Part shown: positions 36,076-50,345 of the stretch, in pieces
Layout of the letters: every line of letters starts with the position of its first letter
Numbering within the stretch: the first letter of the stretch is position 1
Source of the DNA: Boletus sp. NGJ
Lineage: Eukaryota > Basidiomycota > Agaricomycetes > Boletales > Boletaceae
DNA length: 64,000 nucleotides
Reading direction: 5' to 3'
NCBI GenBank assembly: GCA_019096195.1
Contig: JAGTXK010000091.1
Coordinates: 868,001-932,000, forward strand
The notes under the pieces: generated by a model
Seen by the model: only the letters and a program-made list of their open reading frames with translations
Databases searched by the model: none
What the model was told of the DNA's origin: nothing
Program-made: the position numbers and the translations under genes

Positions 36076-38388
36076 ATGGACCTCGACGACGCTGCACCAC
36101 AGACAGCGAGGAGAACGTCCTCCGCACACGGCCGTCCCTCGCGCGCACCGTCTGGTCCACGGATACGCACGAGAACAATGAAGCACTCGGCCGAGCACCC
36201 CAGCCCCGGCCCGCCATCCGCGGACGGTCCCGCCTCCCCACTCTCCGTCTTCAGACCAGATTCACCCGGCGCCGACCCCGCCGCCCTCTCCATCGACGTC
36301 TCCCTCCCCCACCCACCACTCCCCGCGCTACCACATCCTCTCTTCTCGCTCCCCGCCCACGCGGACGCTGCAGTCCAGGTACTCTCCACCACACCACCCC
36401 CAGCCCCGTCTCCATCGCCAGCGCCCACCTCAAAACCCGCCTCCACGCTCCCAAAATCCACCGCCGCCGCTGGCACGACTTTCACACCCCCGCCCCCTCT
36501 CACACCGCCACCTGCCATCACGTTCGAGTCCAAGCCCATCCCATGGAGAGGCCTCCCGCTCGAAGCAGCCCAGTGGACCTTTTCCTCCACCGAGCTCCAA
36601 GAAATCGTCTCCAGTGCCATCCGTCTCAGCGCCCGCGAGCCCTTTGTCCGTCTGCTGTCCCTGCAAGCGCTCGAAGTCGACATCGTGCACGAGACAGAAC
36701 GCCTGGACGCAGAGCGCGTCGCGGCGCAGGCAAAATGGCGCTTCGAAGTCGGCCGGCGCACGATGCTCATGCAGGCACTCAATTCCAGCGCGGCTACCTC
36801 GGGGCCAGGCGAGAGTGCGAATCCGATTACGGCCTTCATTGGTCAGCTCGCTTCTTCCGTTGCGTCCTGCGACGCGCTCTTGTCGTCCATACTCCACTTT
36901 TCGGACCAACAGTCTCAGATTGCGCTCATACAGCATCAGCATTGGGCGTCCGCCCTTGCGGTTGCGTTGAGGAAACTCAAGAGGGCGTATGAATGCCAGG
37001 AACAGGAGCTCAAGTGCGCCCAGGCGAGGGCTCAGACGCTCGAGGACGAACTCGAGGAAGCGTGGCGGGAAGCAGAGAAAATGGCCATTGAATTCGACGA
37101 CCTCGAGGAAGAGGTCGCAGCTAATAGCACAGAGGATGGGTTACAAGGCATGGACGTGCCACAAGAGGACAATGGGGATGCAGAGTCACAGTGGCTTGAT
37201 GCAGGCCCACGCCTAAAAGTCAAGCAGGATCCAGACGAAACAGGTACGTTGGGTGATGTCAACACCGACGTTGCCGTCGTGCTTGGTGTCACTGCCACAG
37301 CAGTCGCCTCCAAGGCGACCCTCGTCTCTGCTCCGGTTAGCCCCAGAGTCACTGGCCAATCCGACACCAAATCGATTCGGTCAGTCAAATCGACACGAAG
37401 CCGACGGTCGATGCGTGATGGACCGGGTTATGTTTCACGTCTGTCTGCTGCGCGCACGCGCAGTCGCACTGCGTCCAATGCGAGCTTACGACTCCCAAAA
37501 GCACTCCGCTCGGTTCCGTCGACGCCCGTCAATGCACCGCCCATCCCTGCACTCCCCCAAGATCACTCCTTTTTAGACATGGACACCCTCGCCCACGAAC
37601 GGGTCCACAAAACCCTCCCACCACAACGTTTGTGTTGCGTACCCTCTTTCTTGTATACATGCTCACACGTCCCTACTCATCATCGTACAGCCTACCCTGA
37701 ACCGTCGCTCGCCCTCCCCATCCCACCTCACTCGGCAGGCCTCCCGCCGACCCGCGTCCCGTCCATCTGGCTCGAAACAGACGGCGGTGACAGTACGCGT
37801 CTCAACGGCCTCGATCGGACGCATTCGCTGCAGATCTTTTCCTCCCTCATGACGAGAACGCCGAGAAAAACGCGGCGGAGTAATCTCGTGATGAGTTTGG
37901 TGGGGTCAGATCAGAGTTTGATGGGGTCACCTGTGGAGACTAGCTTTGGCTCTCCCTCGAGCTTGGGCATGGGGATAGGAACAGGCGCAGGGACCGCCTC
38001 ACCGACCTCCAATAGCTCCCCCGTCTCGCTTCCGGCACACGCGCTCGCCCACTTTCGCAGTCCGAGTCTATCTTCGTCAGCGACGCCTCGACCAGGCTCG
38101 GCGGGTGCGCGTCTGACGACGACGATGGACACGCGGACGCCGATGCCGGTGGCGACGCCGAGACGGTCGCTTGTGAGTCGTGCGAGTTCGGTGATTTTGC
38201 GGCGGTTGTCGCAGGCGACGATGGGGGGGAGTAGGGGTGGTAAGGTGGCAGGTTTGGCGTCGCCGTCGAGGTCGCGTGAGGCGTTGCGGTTGAGTGGGGG
38301 TGGACGTGCGTTGGAGAGGTGGAAGGAGGAGGGGGAGGGACAGGTGATGGTGATAGGGTCACCGGATGCGGCGTTGTTGGACGGATGA
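36076..38388 (+). CDS. Pro-rich coiled-coil protein of unknown function
   Basis: One 770-codon frame from ATG 36076 (MDLDDAAPQTARRTSSAHGR). Residues 1-150 are Pro/Ser/Ala-rich and disordered. A conserved-looking helical block starts near 155 (KPIPWRGLPLEAAQWTFSST, then ELQEIVSSAIRLSAREPFVR) and continues to a coiled coil at about 290-350 (RKLKRAYECQEQELKCAQAR, then TLEDELEEAWREAEKM). The remainder is basic and Ser/Thr-rich, with SR-like motifs and low-complexity Gly/Ser near the end. An in-frame 63-nt segment at about 37628-37690 looks like an intron (GTTTGT to ACAG), so the spliced protein may be 21 residues shorter. I do not recognise the family; a septum, cytoskeletal or vesicle role would only be a guess. 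Confidence 0.75.
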   Translation: MDLDDAAPQTARRTSSAHGRPSRAPSGPRIRTRTMKHSAEHPSPGPPSADGPASPLSVFRPDSPGADPAALSIDVSLPHPPLPALPHPLFSLPAHADAAVQVLSTTPPPAPSPSPAPTSKPASTLPKSTAAAGTTFTPPPPLTPPPAITFESKPIPWRGLPLEAAQWTFSSTELQEIVSSAIRLSAREPFVRLLSLQALEVDIVHETERLDAERVAAQAKWRFEVGRRTMLMQALNSSAATSGPGESANPITAFIGQLASSVASCDALLSSILHFSDQQSQIALIQHQHWASALAVALRKLKRAYECQEQELKCAQARAQTLEDELEEAWREAEKMAIEFDDLEEEVAANSTEDGLQGMDVPQEDNGDAESQWLDAGPRLKVKQDPDETGTLGDVNTDVAVVLGVTATAVASKATLVSAPVSPRVTGQSDTKSIRSVKSTRSRRSMRDGPGYVSRLSAARTRSRTASNASLRLPKALRSVPSTPVNAPPIPALPQDHSFLDMDTLAHERVHKTLPPQRLCCVPSFLYTCSHVPTHHRTAYPEPSLALPIPPHSAGLPPTRVPSIWLETDGGDSTRLNGLDRTHSLQIFSSLMTRTPRKTRRSNLVMSLVGSDQSLMGSPVETSFGSPSSLGMGIGTGAGTASPTSNSSPVSLPAHALAHFRSPSLSSSATPRPGSAGARLTTTMDTRTPMPVATPRRSLVSRASSVILRRLSQATMGGSRGGKVAGLASPSRSREALRLSGGGRALERWKEEGEGQVMVIGSPDAALLDG

Positions 38389-38618
38389 CGTCCTGCTTGT
38401 CGGGCAGAGGAAAAAATAACAAAGAAAACCGACAGGGTTCTACCGTTCGACACCGTTTGCTATCGCGATTGACTCTTTCTTTCCCTTTGCTCTCATTGCA
38501 TACACACATTTCCAAGGCACCCTTTTTTCTTTTTTCTTTTTTTCACTGGAAACCGTTCATACCATCTATGCTTACTTGGCTGATGCCACCCAATCTCCGT
38601 GTCTATAATGCCATCTTG

Positions 38619-38829
38619 TTTTACATGACAAAACGCCGTTATGCATACAATGATACCATTCATACATGCCTGAATTCAGAGTTTGGGAACAAACGAATCC
38701 CTCCACCTCCGAGCTTGGCCCTAGACCCAATTCCCGTCGAGAAGCGTCTCGAACCAAGTTCGACATCCCCGTCCATACGATGTGATGGATGAAAAACGAG
38801 TCCTTTTCTCTCAGTTGCCACCCAACAAC
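38619..38829 (+). repeat. dispersed repeat A, copy 1
   Basis: About 211 bp closely matching 52477-52698 in the same orientation. Shared landmarks are TTACATGACAAAA at the left, ATGCATACAATGATACCATT, CCTCCACCTCCGAGCTT, and CCATACGATGTGATGG. The match ends at AACAAC near 38829. It lies between two convergent genes and overlaps the last codons of the FMP52-like gene. Confidence 0.85.
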
Positions 38830-39838
38830 GCAGCCGCTTTGTTCGACAAGAGCGTAAACCACGTATCTTGGCCAGCATCGACTTTGGTCGCGCCAACGTT
38901 GGCGGGGATGCGCGATGAGCCGAGGGCGCCAGCTTTGGCCATAGATTTGGCGAGGAGGGAGACCTGTGCGTGGGGTGTGAGCCGGGAAGGGGAGCAAGAG
39001 CGAGAGGAGAGAACACACCTCGATTTCGACATGTGGACTAAAATGCGCGGCGGCGCCTGAGAAGATGCTGCAAGGGAAAGAACGGAGCGTGAGTGCGATG
39101 AACGAGACGAGACGAACGAGGGTTCCGTACCCAAAGATTGACTCGGCGATGCGCCTTTCAGGACGCTCGGCGCCGCGGAGGAGGGCGGGACGGAAGACGA
39201 TGGTGTCTGCGTATCCGAGACGTGCGAGGCCAAGTTCTGTGAGACCCTTTGATCTGTGCGCGGTGTTAGTATCAAGGGGAGGGACGGGGTGCGATGGGGA
39301 CTTGCTTCATGTAGAGAAAGGACGAGGTCGGGTCCGCTCCACCAGACTAGGAAGAGACGGTCAACACAAGAAGAGAAGCACCTGCGAGGAAGAAACGTAC
39401 CGAGAGATACACGACCCGCTGCTCGTGCGTCGGATCGTCCGTCTTTGCCGCCTCGCACGCACGCACGACATACCTGTTGTCGTAAGTAACACGCACTGTC
39501 AGCACCCGCACTCGGAGAAATTCCCCTACTACGCACTCTCGATCAATCTTCTCAAACTGCGCCGCACTCCCCGCCGTTGCCCGCGACGTCCCCAACGTGA
39601 CGAACACGACGTCCCACCGGCCCGCCTTGAGCTCCGCCTTGCCGAGGTCTTCGAAATCAATCACTTTTTGTTCCAGTTTCGCTGGTGGGCCTTGAGCTTG
39701 GGGCGTCGCGCTCACGTGCCTCCCGTACTCGCCCACGCGCACCCATTCGTCGCTTGCAAGGAGTTCCGCGAGGAGCTTTTTACCCACAGCGCCTGTCCCT
39801 CCAAGGAGGAGCGCTGATTTTCCTATCTTGGTTGCCAT
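38811..39838 (-). CDS. FMP52: NAD(P)-binding Rossmann protein, FMP52/HTATIP2-like
   Basis: A short-chain NAD(P)-binding protein. Yeast Fmp52 is a mitochondrial outer-membrane protein of unclear role. The start is ATG 39838. The dinucleotide-binding loop is SALLLGGTGAVGKKLLAELL, followed by KVIDFEDLGKAELKAGRWDV, VFVTLGTSRATAGSAAQFEK, YVVRACEAAKTDDPTHEQRV then VYLS, SKGLTELGLARLGYADTIVF then RPALLRGAERPERRIAESIF. The C-terminal helix part is VSLLAKSMAKAGALGSSRI to TWFTLLSNKAAALLGGN. About four introns. The last codons and stop (38811-38829) lie inside dispersed repeat A, so the native C-terminus may have been replaced. Confidence 0.85.
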
Positions 39839-40741
39839 GTCGATGCAGGGGGACAAATTATTGGGATGACGAGTTATGTGTCGATGGTGAGGGTAAAGAA
39901 GCGTGAACACCTGACCGCCGCCTGGATCGAGTCCTTATAGGTTGGTGGTAGAGTATATCAGGAGGGAGCCGAACCGTTACCTGGCGTTTGCGTCACCTTC
40001 AGCCGGTAACTTGCAAGTATGTGACGACGCGCGATGCCGTGTCAACTCAATCGAGATGACGAGTGACACTGCCTCGACCGGGAACATCATACATGTTGGC
40101 TTTGACGGTTACCCAGGGTGCAGCTGCACGACGCAAACACGAAATTTGAACCGACGGAGACCGCTGGTTCACAAACAGCAGCGGAACTCTTGGTCAAAGG
40201 CATGTCCACTCAACCTGGTCTCGAAACTGGCGAGGAGTCCACTGCTGCACTGGACGACTTCAAGCACCCGACTGCTCCAGAAGCGCAGGGACCGTGAGTG
40301 ACAAAGATGCTCAAAGCATTGGTTCAGGCAGGAGAGCAGTGATAACTAAATGTTGTGCCATAGTGACGATGTAAGCTACGCTATGATGGCTACACAGTGC
40401 ACATTCCTTCTTTGCAGATGGGCCGGCCTGGCCCCAGGCTGTTTTTGATAACATCGTCCTTTCTCCTTGTTCCATTTCTCCCATTCTGCAGCCATTGATT
40501 TAGGTGTAGTAGAAGAAATCAGTTTTATGATCCATGAATCGTTTGAATCGCCCCCGGGGAGATGAGCAAACGACCATGGGAAGTGAGAACATTCTGTGAC
40601 GATAAACCTCAAAAGGGTATAGAACATTAGCGTGAACAGTAGGCCAATTCCCCAAAATTTTGCACAGGGGAAATCATGGATACCCATAACAAACCACTCG
40701 AGCGATGTGCGTCTTTTTCCCTCGTACACCCACGCGTTCGG
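39839..40741. other. intergenic with a short HNH-gene remnant
   Basis: No full gene seen. The segment 40435-40512 is similar to the 3' coding end of the HNH-family gene (see separate entry). The rest is the upstream region of the FMP52-like gene and the 3' flank of the YTP1-like gene. Confidence 0.5.
40435..40512 (-). pseudogene. short remnant of the 3' end of an HNH-family gene
   Basis: On the minus strand it encodes STTPKSMAAEWEKWNKEKG, matching TTPELMATEWEKQNREREQ at the C-terminus of the HNH-family gene (52790-52867). Roughly 80 percent of about 75 positions agree. No other part of the gene is found beside it. Confidence 0.55.
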
Positions 40742-42716
40742 TCATTCCTCGTCCTCTCCCAACACGTGCATTGCGCCTTCCTCCTTCGGCACGGGCGCAT
40801 ACCACCTGGACGCATCCCTCGGACTCGTCAACTCGATTTCACCATTCAGAGGGGCAGAAAAGACGACATCGTGCGTGTCTGCGTTTCTCCCCGAGGTCGC
40901 GTAGAGGTTGAGAAGGAAAAGCGTGAAGAGGTAGAATAAGAAGGCCAGACTTTAGGAAGAAATGGGTGGAGGAGGCGCAGTGAGCACACAGATGGGCGGG
41001 CAATGGATAAAAAGACCGACGCACCTGTACATCCCGAGAACGTACGTGACGTGGTCCATCTCCATATCATGGACAACCTCCAATTCTTCGTCCGTGGCCG
41101 ACATGAACAACAATCTACCCAAGGGTCTCAACAGTCCGAGGAAACGAAAACATCGATGGAAACGGGGAGCTTACCCTGACGCCACGAGCAACTACTCGCC
41201 GCAAAAGCAAACAGTCGTCAGAAAAGAACGAGATCAAAAAACGATGCACGGCACACGCACGAATGGGGGCAAATGGCGGAACGCACGCGCTGCCTTTGCT
41301 TTCGACCTCAACTCGCCATGGGCATTAGTCCCCGACGCGAACGTGTGCTCGCTTTCGTTGCCATCGAGCGATCCAGCTGACGAACTGGTTGTTATGAAAC
41401 AGATGTCGATGATCCGCGCGAGTCCCGCGAGCATGAGCGTGTATCCAAACATCGCGTGTACCTTGGAAGGAACGCGTCAGTGCAAAGGGATCAGGCTAGC
41501 CAGAGGAGGTTCACTTTTGTGGATAACATGAGTGCTTGTGCGTGTTCTGACATGGCCCAACCGGTCAATATAATGCTATCATGGAGAATGATGTTATAAT
41601 TCTGATCTGCCGGAACGAATATAAAATGACGGACATCAAACCTGGAACAACATTTCTCTAAGATAAATGTTCAGCTGGTTGGTTAGGTAAAAATTGGAAG
41701 GTAACATGCCTGATTATTGCGGGCGAGGTAGATACCCAATGCACCACCTGCCCACCAAGTCACTCCCAATACACTTGCATAATATGAGAACACAGAGAAA
41801 GGGAGGCAAAGCATCACGTACGTATGTTGCATATCCTTCACTGACCATCCGCCGCCGTGATGCAGTGTAAACGTGTTCACAATACCCTGCGAGATAGGGG
41901 TATATAGTATGTCCTCGCTCTGAAAACCCACAAACAAACCCAGAGCATAATCACCCACGAATCCCACCACTCTGGACTCCGTCCGCTCCGACGTACCCAA
42001 TGTTCGCCAACGACTAATAGCAGGGCCATAATGATTCCATAGCCAATGAACGCGCTTCCCTGGGGTAAGATGAATGTGTCATCCTCGCGAGAGCAATCTT
42101 CCAAGTCTTCTCACCATGATATAATGCGCTGCACACTGCACCGCGCCAGCTTCACCACAGAAACCCCTCAGCACGATGACGCCGAACAAGCCCTGTACCC
42201 ATCCCAGTATCGGCCAAACGCGTCCGAGAATCCCGTGTGCACGGACTGCATACGGTCTTAACGTCCTTTCATTAACGTGTAGTTTAAGATAGATTCCGAG
42301 GGAGAGCTGGGCGAGGATGGGGAGGAGGAGCCAAGACCCAAGGGAGCCGTGGAAGGAATGGGGAAACCGTCTACCCCCGTGTGCGTGTCCGAGAATAATA
42401 CCAGCAAACGTCAGTGCGAATGCTAGGCTCTGTGGAAGTTGCGTTCGTTAGAGGGAAGTTCACCAGGAGTGAAGCAGGGGGACAACGAAACTTGGAGAGG
42501 GACGTGCCAACGACTACGGGTGAGACCAAACACCATACCGATGGGAAATAACACGCCCCAGACAAGGGCCTGGAGACCCATGTGGAGGAATAGGATGACA
42601 TCCAGCGGTGCATGCAGTTGGTCTTCGGATACGTCGTCGGGTGCGTGGGCATATGCAGGGATGGACTGCGCGGCGATGAGCAGAAAGGAGAGTGGGAGGT
42701 GGATTTTGGTCGTCAT
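40742..42716 (-). CDS. YTP1-like multispanning membrane protein (DUF2427 plus YTP1 domain)
   Basis: A polytopic membrane protein related to yeast Ytp1, distantly like cytochrome b561 scaffolds; molecular role unknown. The start is ATG 42716 with a signal peptide ([20 protein letters not shown], then AYAHA). The DUF2427 part includes [54 protein letters not shown] and [20 protein letters not shown]. The YTP1 part includes [85 protein letters not shown] and [20 protein letters not shown]. It ends with [12 protein letters not shown] at 40742. About nine introns. Confidence 0.88.
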
Positions 42717-43117
42717 TATCGCCAACAACGGCGGCGAGGATGGACTTGGGCGTCAAAGGCGTTGGGACGATGACAAATCGTATGACAGGGGTTATTTACT
42801 GTTGGGCTTCACAAAGGCCCTTACAGCTCGCTTTTTGCTGAATCCTCGTGGGCAATCAAGTTTGAGTTCGTCCAAGCCAGTGACTGACGAGCAATCCGAA
42901 GTGAACAACAATGTAAGCGGGATTGTGCAGGTTGCTCATTCGGTCCGCCATAACAAGGTACTACTTGATAGTAAGATGGTCGACACGTTGCTCTGGGTAG
43001 AGAGATTCCAACGAGTATTGAGTTTTGCACTGACCGGGACAACGTGCGAAGTGGGAGGTTGAGCGCATTTTGGACGACACACAAAGCCAGTCGAGAACCT
43101 CACGCGGCCGTCACATC
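42717..43117. promoter_or_regulatory. shared upstream region of YTP1-like and thioesterase genes
   Basis: 401 bp between divergent start codons; nothing else recognised. Open frames here overlap and look like chance. Confidence 0.5.
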
Positions 43118-44171
43118 ATGTTTTCCAGTCGCCATGCATTGTGCATCGCCCGTCGTCCTTTGCCAGCAACCCGACATCATAATAGAACTTTTATAAGCGG
43201 GTCCTCTATTAAGGTGAGTCGATGGTATTGGCATGTCTTGACGCTGAATTGTCCTACAGTCCCTTCAAGATGCATTTCGTGACCCTTCATCCCCGTTTCA
43301 CATACCTCCTGGGTCTACTGGCCCTGCGTCCCCAGATGAGCTTCCCGCCGACTCACACACAACCAGGCAATCCTCCCCAATGCTCACCGCTCATGTTGGC
43401 GGCAGTGCCTCCCAGAATGACCAGCCTGACCCCGCTGTCCAAGCGCGCGCCAAATTGATCTCACTCGGATACGACGCAGATTCGCTCTGGGAGCAGAGCA
43501 TCGTTTGGGGACATCACGATGCCTTTCGGTACGATTGTCCTTGTTCCGCCGTTACCCATACTGAAGGTGTAACAGACATGTGAATAACGCCCACTACCGT
43601 AAGTCAGACTCTTGCTCCTGCTGGGACCAACGGGTGTTCATTGTAACATTTACTCATCAGTGCGGTTTATCGAGTCGGTAGGCGGTTGTTGAACGTCCGG
43701 CGTACAAGCGTCTAAATCCGCGATGATATGGATCTAGGGCCGAATGCACTGGGTCATAAAGGTAGGTAACCTATTGGGCGGCGAGAAACGTGCGCAAGCC
43801 ATGCTCGCAGGGCAGGGCGTCTCCCTCATACTCAAGTCTATCAATGTCAACTTTAGGCGGCCTGTCACCTTCCCAGATACCGTACGTGTACTCTTAATAC
43901 TCTTTCTGGCAGTCTGAAAACGACTCGTACATAGTTACTCATCGGACAGAAGGCCATCGTGTCATCGAGCCGTACCCATTTTACGTTGGCTTCTGCGGCT
44001 TATTCATACGCTCAGCAAACAATCGTGGCGGACTCTGAAGGGGTGATTGTGTGGTACGACTATGATACCCTGAAAAGGTGCGATCCAGGTGACGAGACAT
44101 GGAGAGTACTCAAGGAGGAGATGGGCTCAGAAGTACGAGAAGGACAAGGACGGCCCGGAAATGGCAGGTAG
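43118..44171 (+). CDS. hotdog-fold thioesterase (4HBT-like), probably mitochondrial
   Basis: A member of the thioesterase/thiol-ester dehydrase-isomerase fold. The start is ATG 43118. The first 32 residues are Arg/Ser-rich with no acidic residue (MFSSRHALCIARRPLPATRH), like a mitochondrial presequence. A disordered Pro-rich linker follows, then RAKLISLGYDADSLWEQSIVW, given as RAKLISLGYDADSLW and EQSIVWGHHDAF. The hotdog core is VNNAHY, VRFIES, ARMHWVIKVGNLLGG, SLILKSINVNFRRPVTFPDT, then SSRTHFTLASAAYSYAQQTI and GVIVWYDYDTLKRCDPGDE. The HVNNxHYxRxxE pattern is the family's substrate-binding helix. About six introns, with several very small exons. Substrate not predictable. Confidence 0.82.
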
Positions 44172-44406
44172 GGCATACGTGGCGAGCTGTACCGACTAGT
44201 AGTCAGCTGTGCTACTAGATCATGATGGTACTTAGTGGAAGGATCGTGAAGGTAGCTGATTAGATAAGCATTGACCACGTGCCTGTCTTTATGGCCGGTG
44301 TTCTCCAATGCAAAGGTCTGCCAAGGACGCGCGTCCTCCACCAACTCCAGCTCAGTTGCTTCTTTCTTTTCAACCACCAGCACCACTCATCCCAGATTCA
44401 ACTAGA

Positions 44407-47295
<2,889 letters not shown>

Positions 47296-47665
47296 GGGTA
47301 GTGACTGCAGGACCGTTTCCCCTTGGGGCCTCTCACCGTACGTGATGTGGTTCACCCTTTTTTTTTACACTCAACGTCGACGTTGCCCGTGCCCTCTGTA
47401 GTAGTTTCTCTTCTTTCCTTTGTACGTGACAATAAACGCGATATAGACGAACGAATGGCGTGGTCGAATGGGTCTTGATCGACATTGAGCGGGAAGAGTA
47501 TAATCCCTCATTTCGTCTAGGTTCTATAGTACATGATCATGACAAGACGTGTTAAGTAAATCAGCGTGTGGAAGCGGAGCTGGGTTGATGTTTATGGTGC
47601 ATTCTCATCTATGGATTGAGACCTACCGGGACTGAGTGTGAATTTCATCTGAGATCAGTGATTGG
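47296..47665. other. intergenic, convergent 3' ends
   Basis: Holds the 3' UTRs of CDC48 (plus) and the MFS transporter (minus). An AATAAA-like ACAATAAACG at 47428-47437 is a fair polyadenylation signal for CDC48. No gene seen. Confidence 0.55.
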
Positions 47666-49956
47666 TCACGACTGGTCCTCACTAGGTCCTCCGCCAAGTC
47701 CATTCACTGACGAGCTCGGCTCTGATGCCAACGTGGATTTGTCTTTAGACCGTCGAACGAGGATGCGCCGCATGATGACGAACATGAGACACCCGAGAGC
47801 AGCTGCGATCTGTTGTTGGTGACAAAAAGTATTGGCGTGGGTTGGAAGATCAGAAAACGATGTTTCGAAAACGGGAAAAAAACGATCAGGAAATGTAATT
47901 AAAAATAAAAGGGGTGAGGGGGGGAGTAAAAAAAAGAAATTGAAATGGAGGGGGGGGGGCGCAACGTACCCCGTTGAAGACGGCGCCTCGCCACCAGATA
48001 TATGCGGGCGTGAGGAGGGCGCCGGATATAGGGGGACCTGTGTGGGGGGTCAGCGTGAGGAATGGTCAAGTCGTGCGGCGAGAAAGCGAGTCTCACCGAC
48101 GAGGCCACCGATCGCTATAGAGAGGGAGATACGACGTCAGCGGGATGCGTGCATTCAGATCAGTACAGCCTGAGGGCATGAGAGCGTACCCATAGCTGCA
48201 CAGGCGATGCCCATGCGTACCCTGTATGCGAACGTCAACATTCGGAATAAATGTTCGTGAACGCGTTCGGCTTTGATGACGACTTACCCTAGCTCGGAGA
48301 GATCGGGGGTGAGAAGTGTCATCACGGGCGTCCACAGCGCTAGAACTGCATACAAGCATGGTGAAAAAAGGCGTTTCGTCGTAACGAGTAAGCCCGAGCG
48401 TGATCGGCCGAGTTTATCAAATGTGGAGACGTACATATTCCAGCGAAATAGCCATACAAGACTCCAAAGACGACGACGCCCGTCACCGTATGCACACCAA
48501 TCATCCCAAAGAGGATTACGCTGCAGCAAAATGTGGCGATGGTGACTATGGCGGGGACGCGGAGGTATCCAACAAGGACGGTCGAACTAAGTTGACCGAT
48601 GAAGCTCGAGGCGTTCATGATCACGAGCTGTTATCCCATCGTCGACTCAGGTTCAAATAGATGAAGATGAAGAAGGAAAACGCAACTGAGTAGAACGAAA
48701 ACGTATTTCCCAACCCATGTCTCACGGCGTCGAGCTGGAGATAAAACAAGGGATAATAAAAACCCACAACAAAGATGGTGAGGCTATGTACACCAGTCAG
48801 ATAGGTGCTATGCAGACGTTGAGAGGATAGCCGTGACTCACCCAAGGCACCCAAAGATGAACGCACTGTCTCGGCCACATTTTTTGGCGGCAACGACAAA
48901 GTTTGTGCGAGACTCGGAAGGCGGTAGTCTTGTTCTCATCAACAGACTTGCGATCAACAAGAGCCCGCTGATGAGCCCGGCGCTGGCGCGAACGCCCTTT
49001 GCGAAACCGAGTTGGCCATTGAGAGTGTTGTTCAGCATAATGGGGTGTACCACTGCACCGAGATAAGCGCCGGAGGACGCGAACGTCATGACTTGTGCAA
49101 GGCGCTTGTCGAAGTGATGGGACAGGACTGCCATGGAAGGGACGTACAACAACCCCACGGCACATCCAGATGCTATCCCCTGAGCGAGAAAGATCTTGGC
49201 GTCCCCGTCAATCAGTGTATGATTTACATCGTGTATGCGCACCTGAACATAATTGTCTGGACGCGCCAGTGAAAGCATGAAAATGGAAAAGGCCTGCAGT
49301 AGAGATGCCCCATAAAGTAGGTGATAACTAGTTGTGGACAAGTTGAAACGAGAATAATGATTTGCCGCATGGGACTCACAAATAGCCACGATCATACATC
49401 CTGCCGGCCAAAAGTCCGCATATCTCGAACAGAAATGCGTTTGTGCTCCCAATCCACCTGTGAAGTACGAGTGAAAGGGAGAATACAATCGCCAGCTGGG
49501 CGACTCACGCGATGGTGGAGGATGTCTCGTTGGTGATGTACGTTTGAGCATAGAAATCTCAGAGGTTCGAGTTAATGATCCATCTTGATAGAACGGTGAC
49601 CGCCATACCTTGATACACCCCAAATGAAATCGTGTAGCTAATAGACGATCGCGTAAGGACTCGAAAAAGAAACTGCTACGCTTAGCGCTTATATAACTTA
49701 CCCATACGTGCAGAACTGGACGAGAAATCTGTTCAAGAGTCATCAGGAACGTCGAGGACCACCATGAGGACAGTTGCATCTGCACGCACGCGCCGATAGC
49801 GGTTGCCCACCCTGCAACCCCGCCCTCGCGAAGGTCTTGCGATTTCGCATTCGATTCCTTCGCCGCAGGAGACCCGGGCCCCAACGCACTGCTTTTCTCT
49901 TCCCCTTTCAGGGAGCTCTGAGGCACTTGTGTATCGTCTTTTCCTCCGTTGCTCAT
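47666..49956 (-). CDS. MFS transporter, monocarboxylate-transporter-like
   Basis: A 12-helix major-facilitator permease of the fungal MCT-like/riboflavin-transporter group; substrate unknown. The chosen start is ATG 49956 (MSNGGKDDTQVPQSSLKGEE). ATG 50039 lies in a possible 5' leader exon. The first helix reads GWATAIGAFLVQFCTYG across an intron, then YTISFGVYQ and FYAQTYITNETSSTIA WIGS. Later helices: LYGASLLQAFSIFMLSLARP, IFLAQGIASGCAVGLLYVPS, AQVMTFASSGAYLGAVVHPI, RASAGLISGLLLIASLLMRT, GLTIFVVGFYYPLFYLQLDA, MNASSFIGQLSSTVLVGYL, TIATFCCSVILFGMIGVHTV, and MGAIGGLVGPPISGALL. The C-terminus is read to a stop at 47666 (GGGPSEDQS). About 13 introns; one of about 150 nt is strongly G/A biased (47818-47968). 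Confidence 0.88.
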
Positions 49957-50345
49957 ATCTGACGATGACGAGAAGGAAGATGTGAGTGAACGGGACTGTC
50001 GTCGCTTACGTGCTCGGACGTGACTCGAAGGCGACTCATGTAGCGCCTTCAAGTTCGTCGAGCAAGCCCTCGAATTCCCTTCTCAGCTCGATCAGGCATT
50101 CGCCAGACTCATTAACCAAGAGCAAACGTTGATGTAAGTAGTAGACTCAGACCTCAAGTCATTTCTCTAACTTGAAGCTCGCTCCTTGTTTCTGGAGCAA
50201 TGGCGATGTGCTACTAGTAGTTCACTTTGCTTATTATTAGGCTACTCCTTGTCACTTTCCCACCCACTTGGAGGCCGCCTATTCACCGGTAAGCATGTGT
50301 ACACGTTGTACAACCCCTTACTCCTGGTCTCCTCCATTTATGAGA
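49957..50345. other. upstream flank of the MFS gene
   Basis: No separate gene recognised. May contain a 5' UTR intron for the MFS gene (GTAAGC near 50008 in minus orientation). Confidence 0.4.

Noticed and set aside
36024-36942. Long minus-strand open frames opposite the coiled-coil gene
   Set aside because: They mirror a very GC-rich, Pro/Ser-rich coding region; they have no recognisable domain and are best seen as antisense shadows.
47818-47968. The G/A-biased block as a separate element or quadruplex region
   Set aside because: It coincides with an intron of the MFS gene with usable splice sites; the skew alone is weak evidence.
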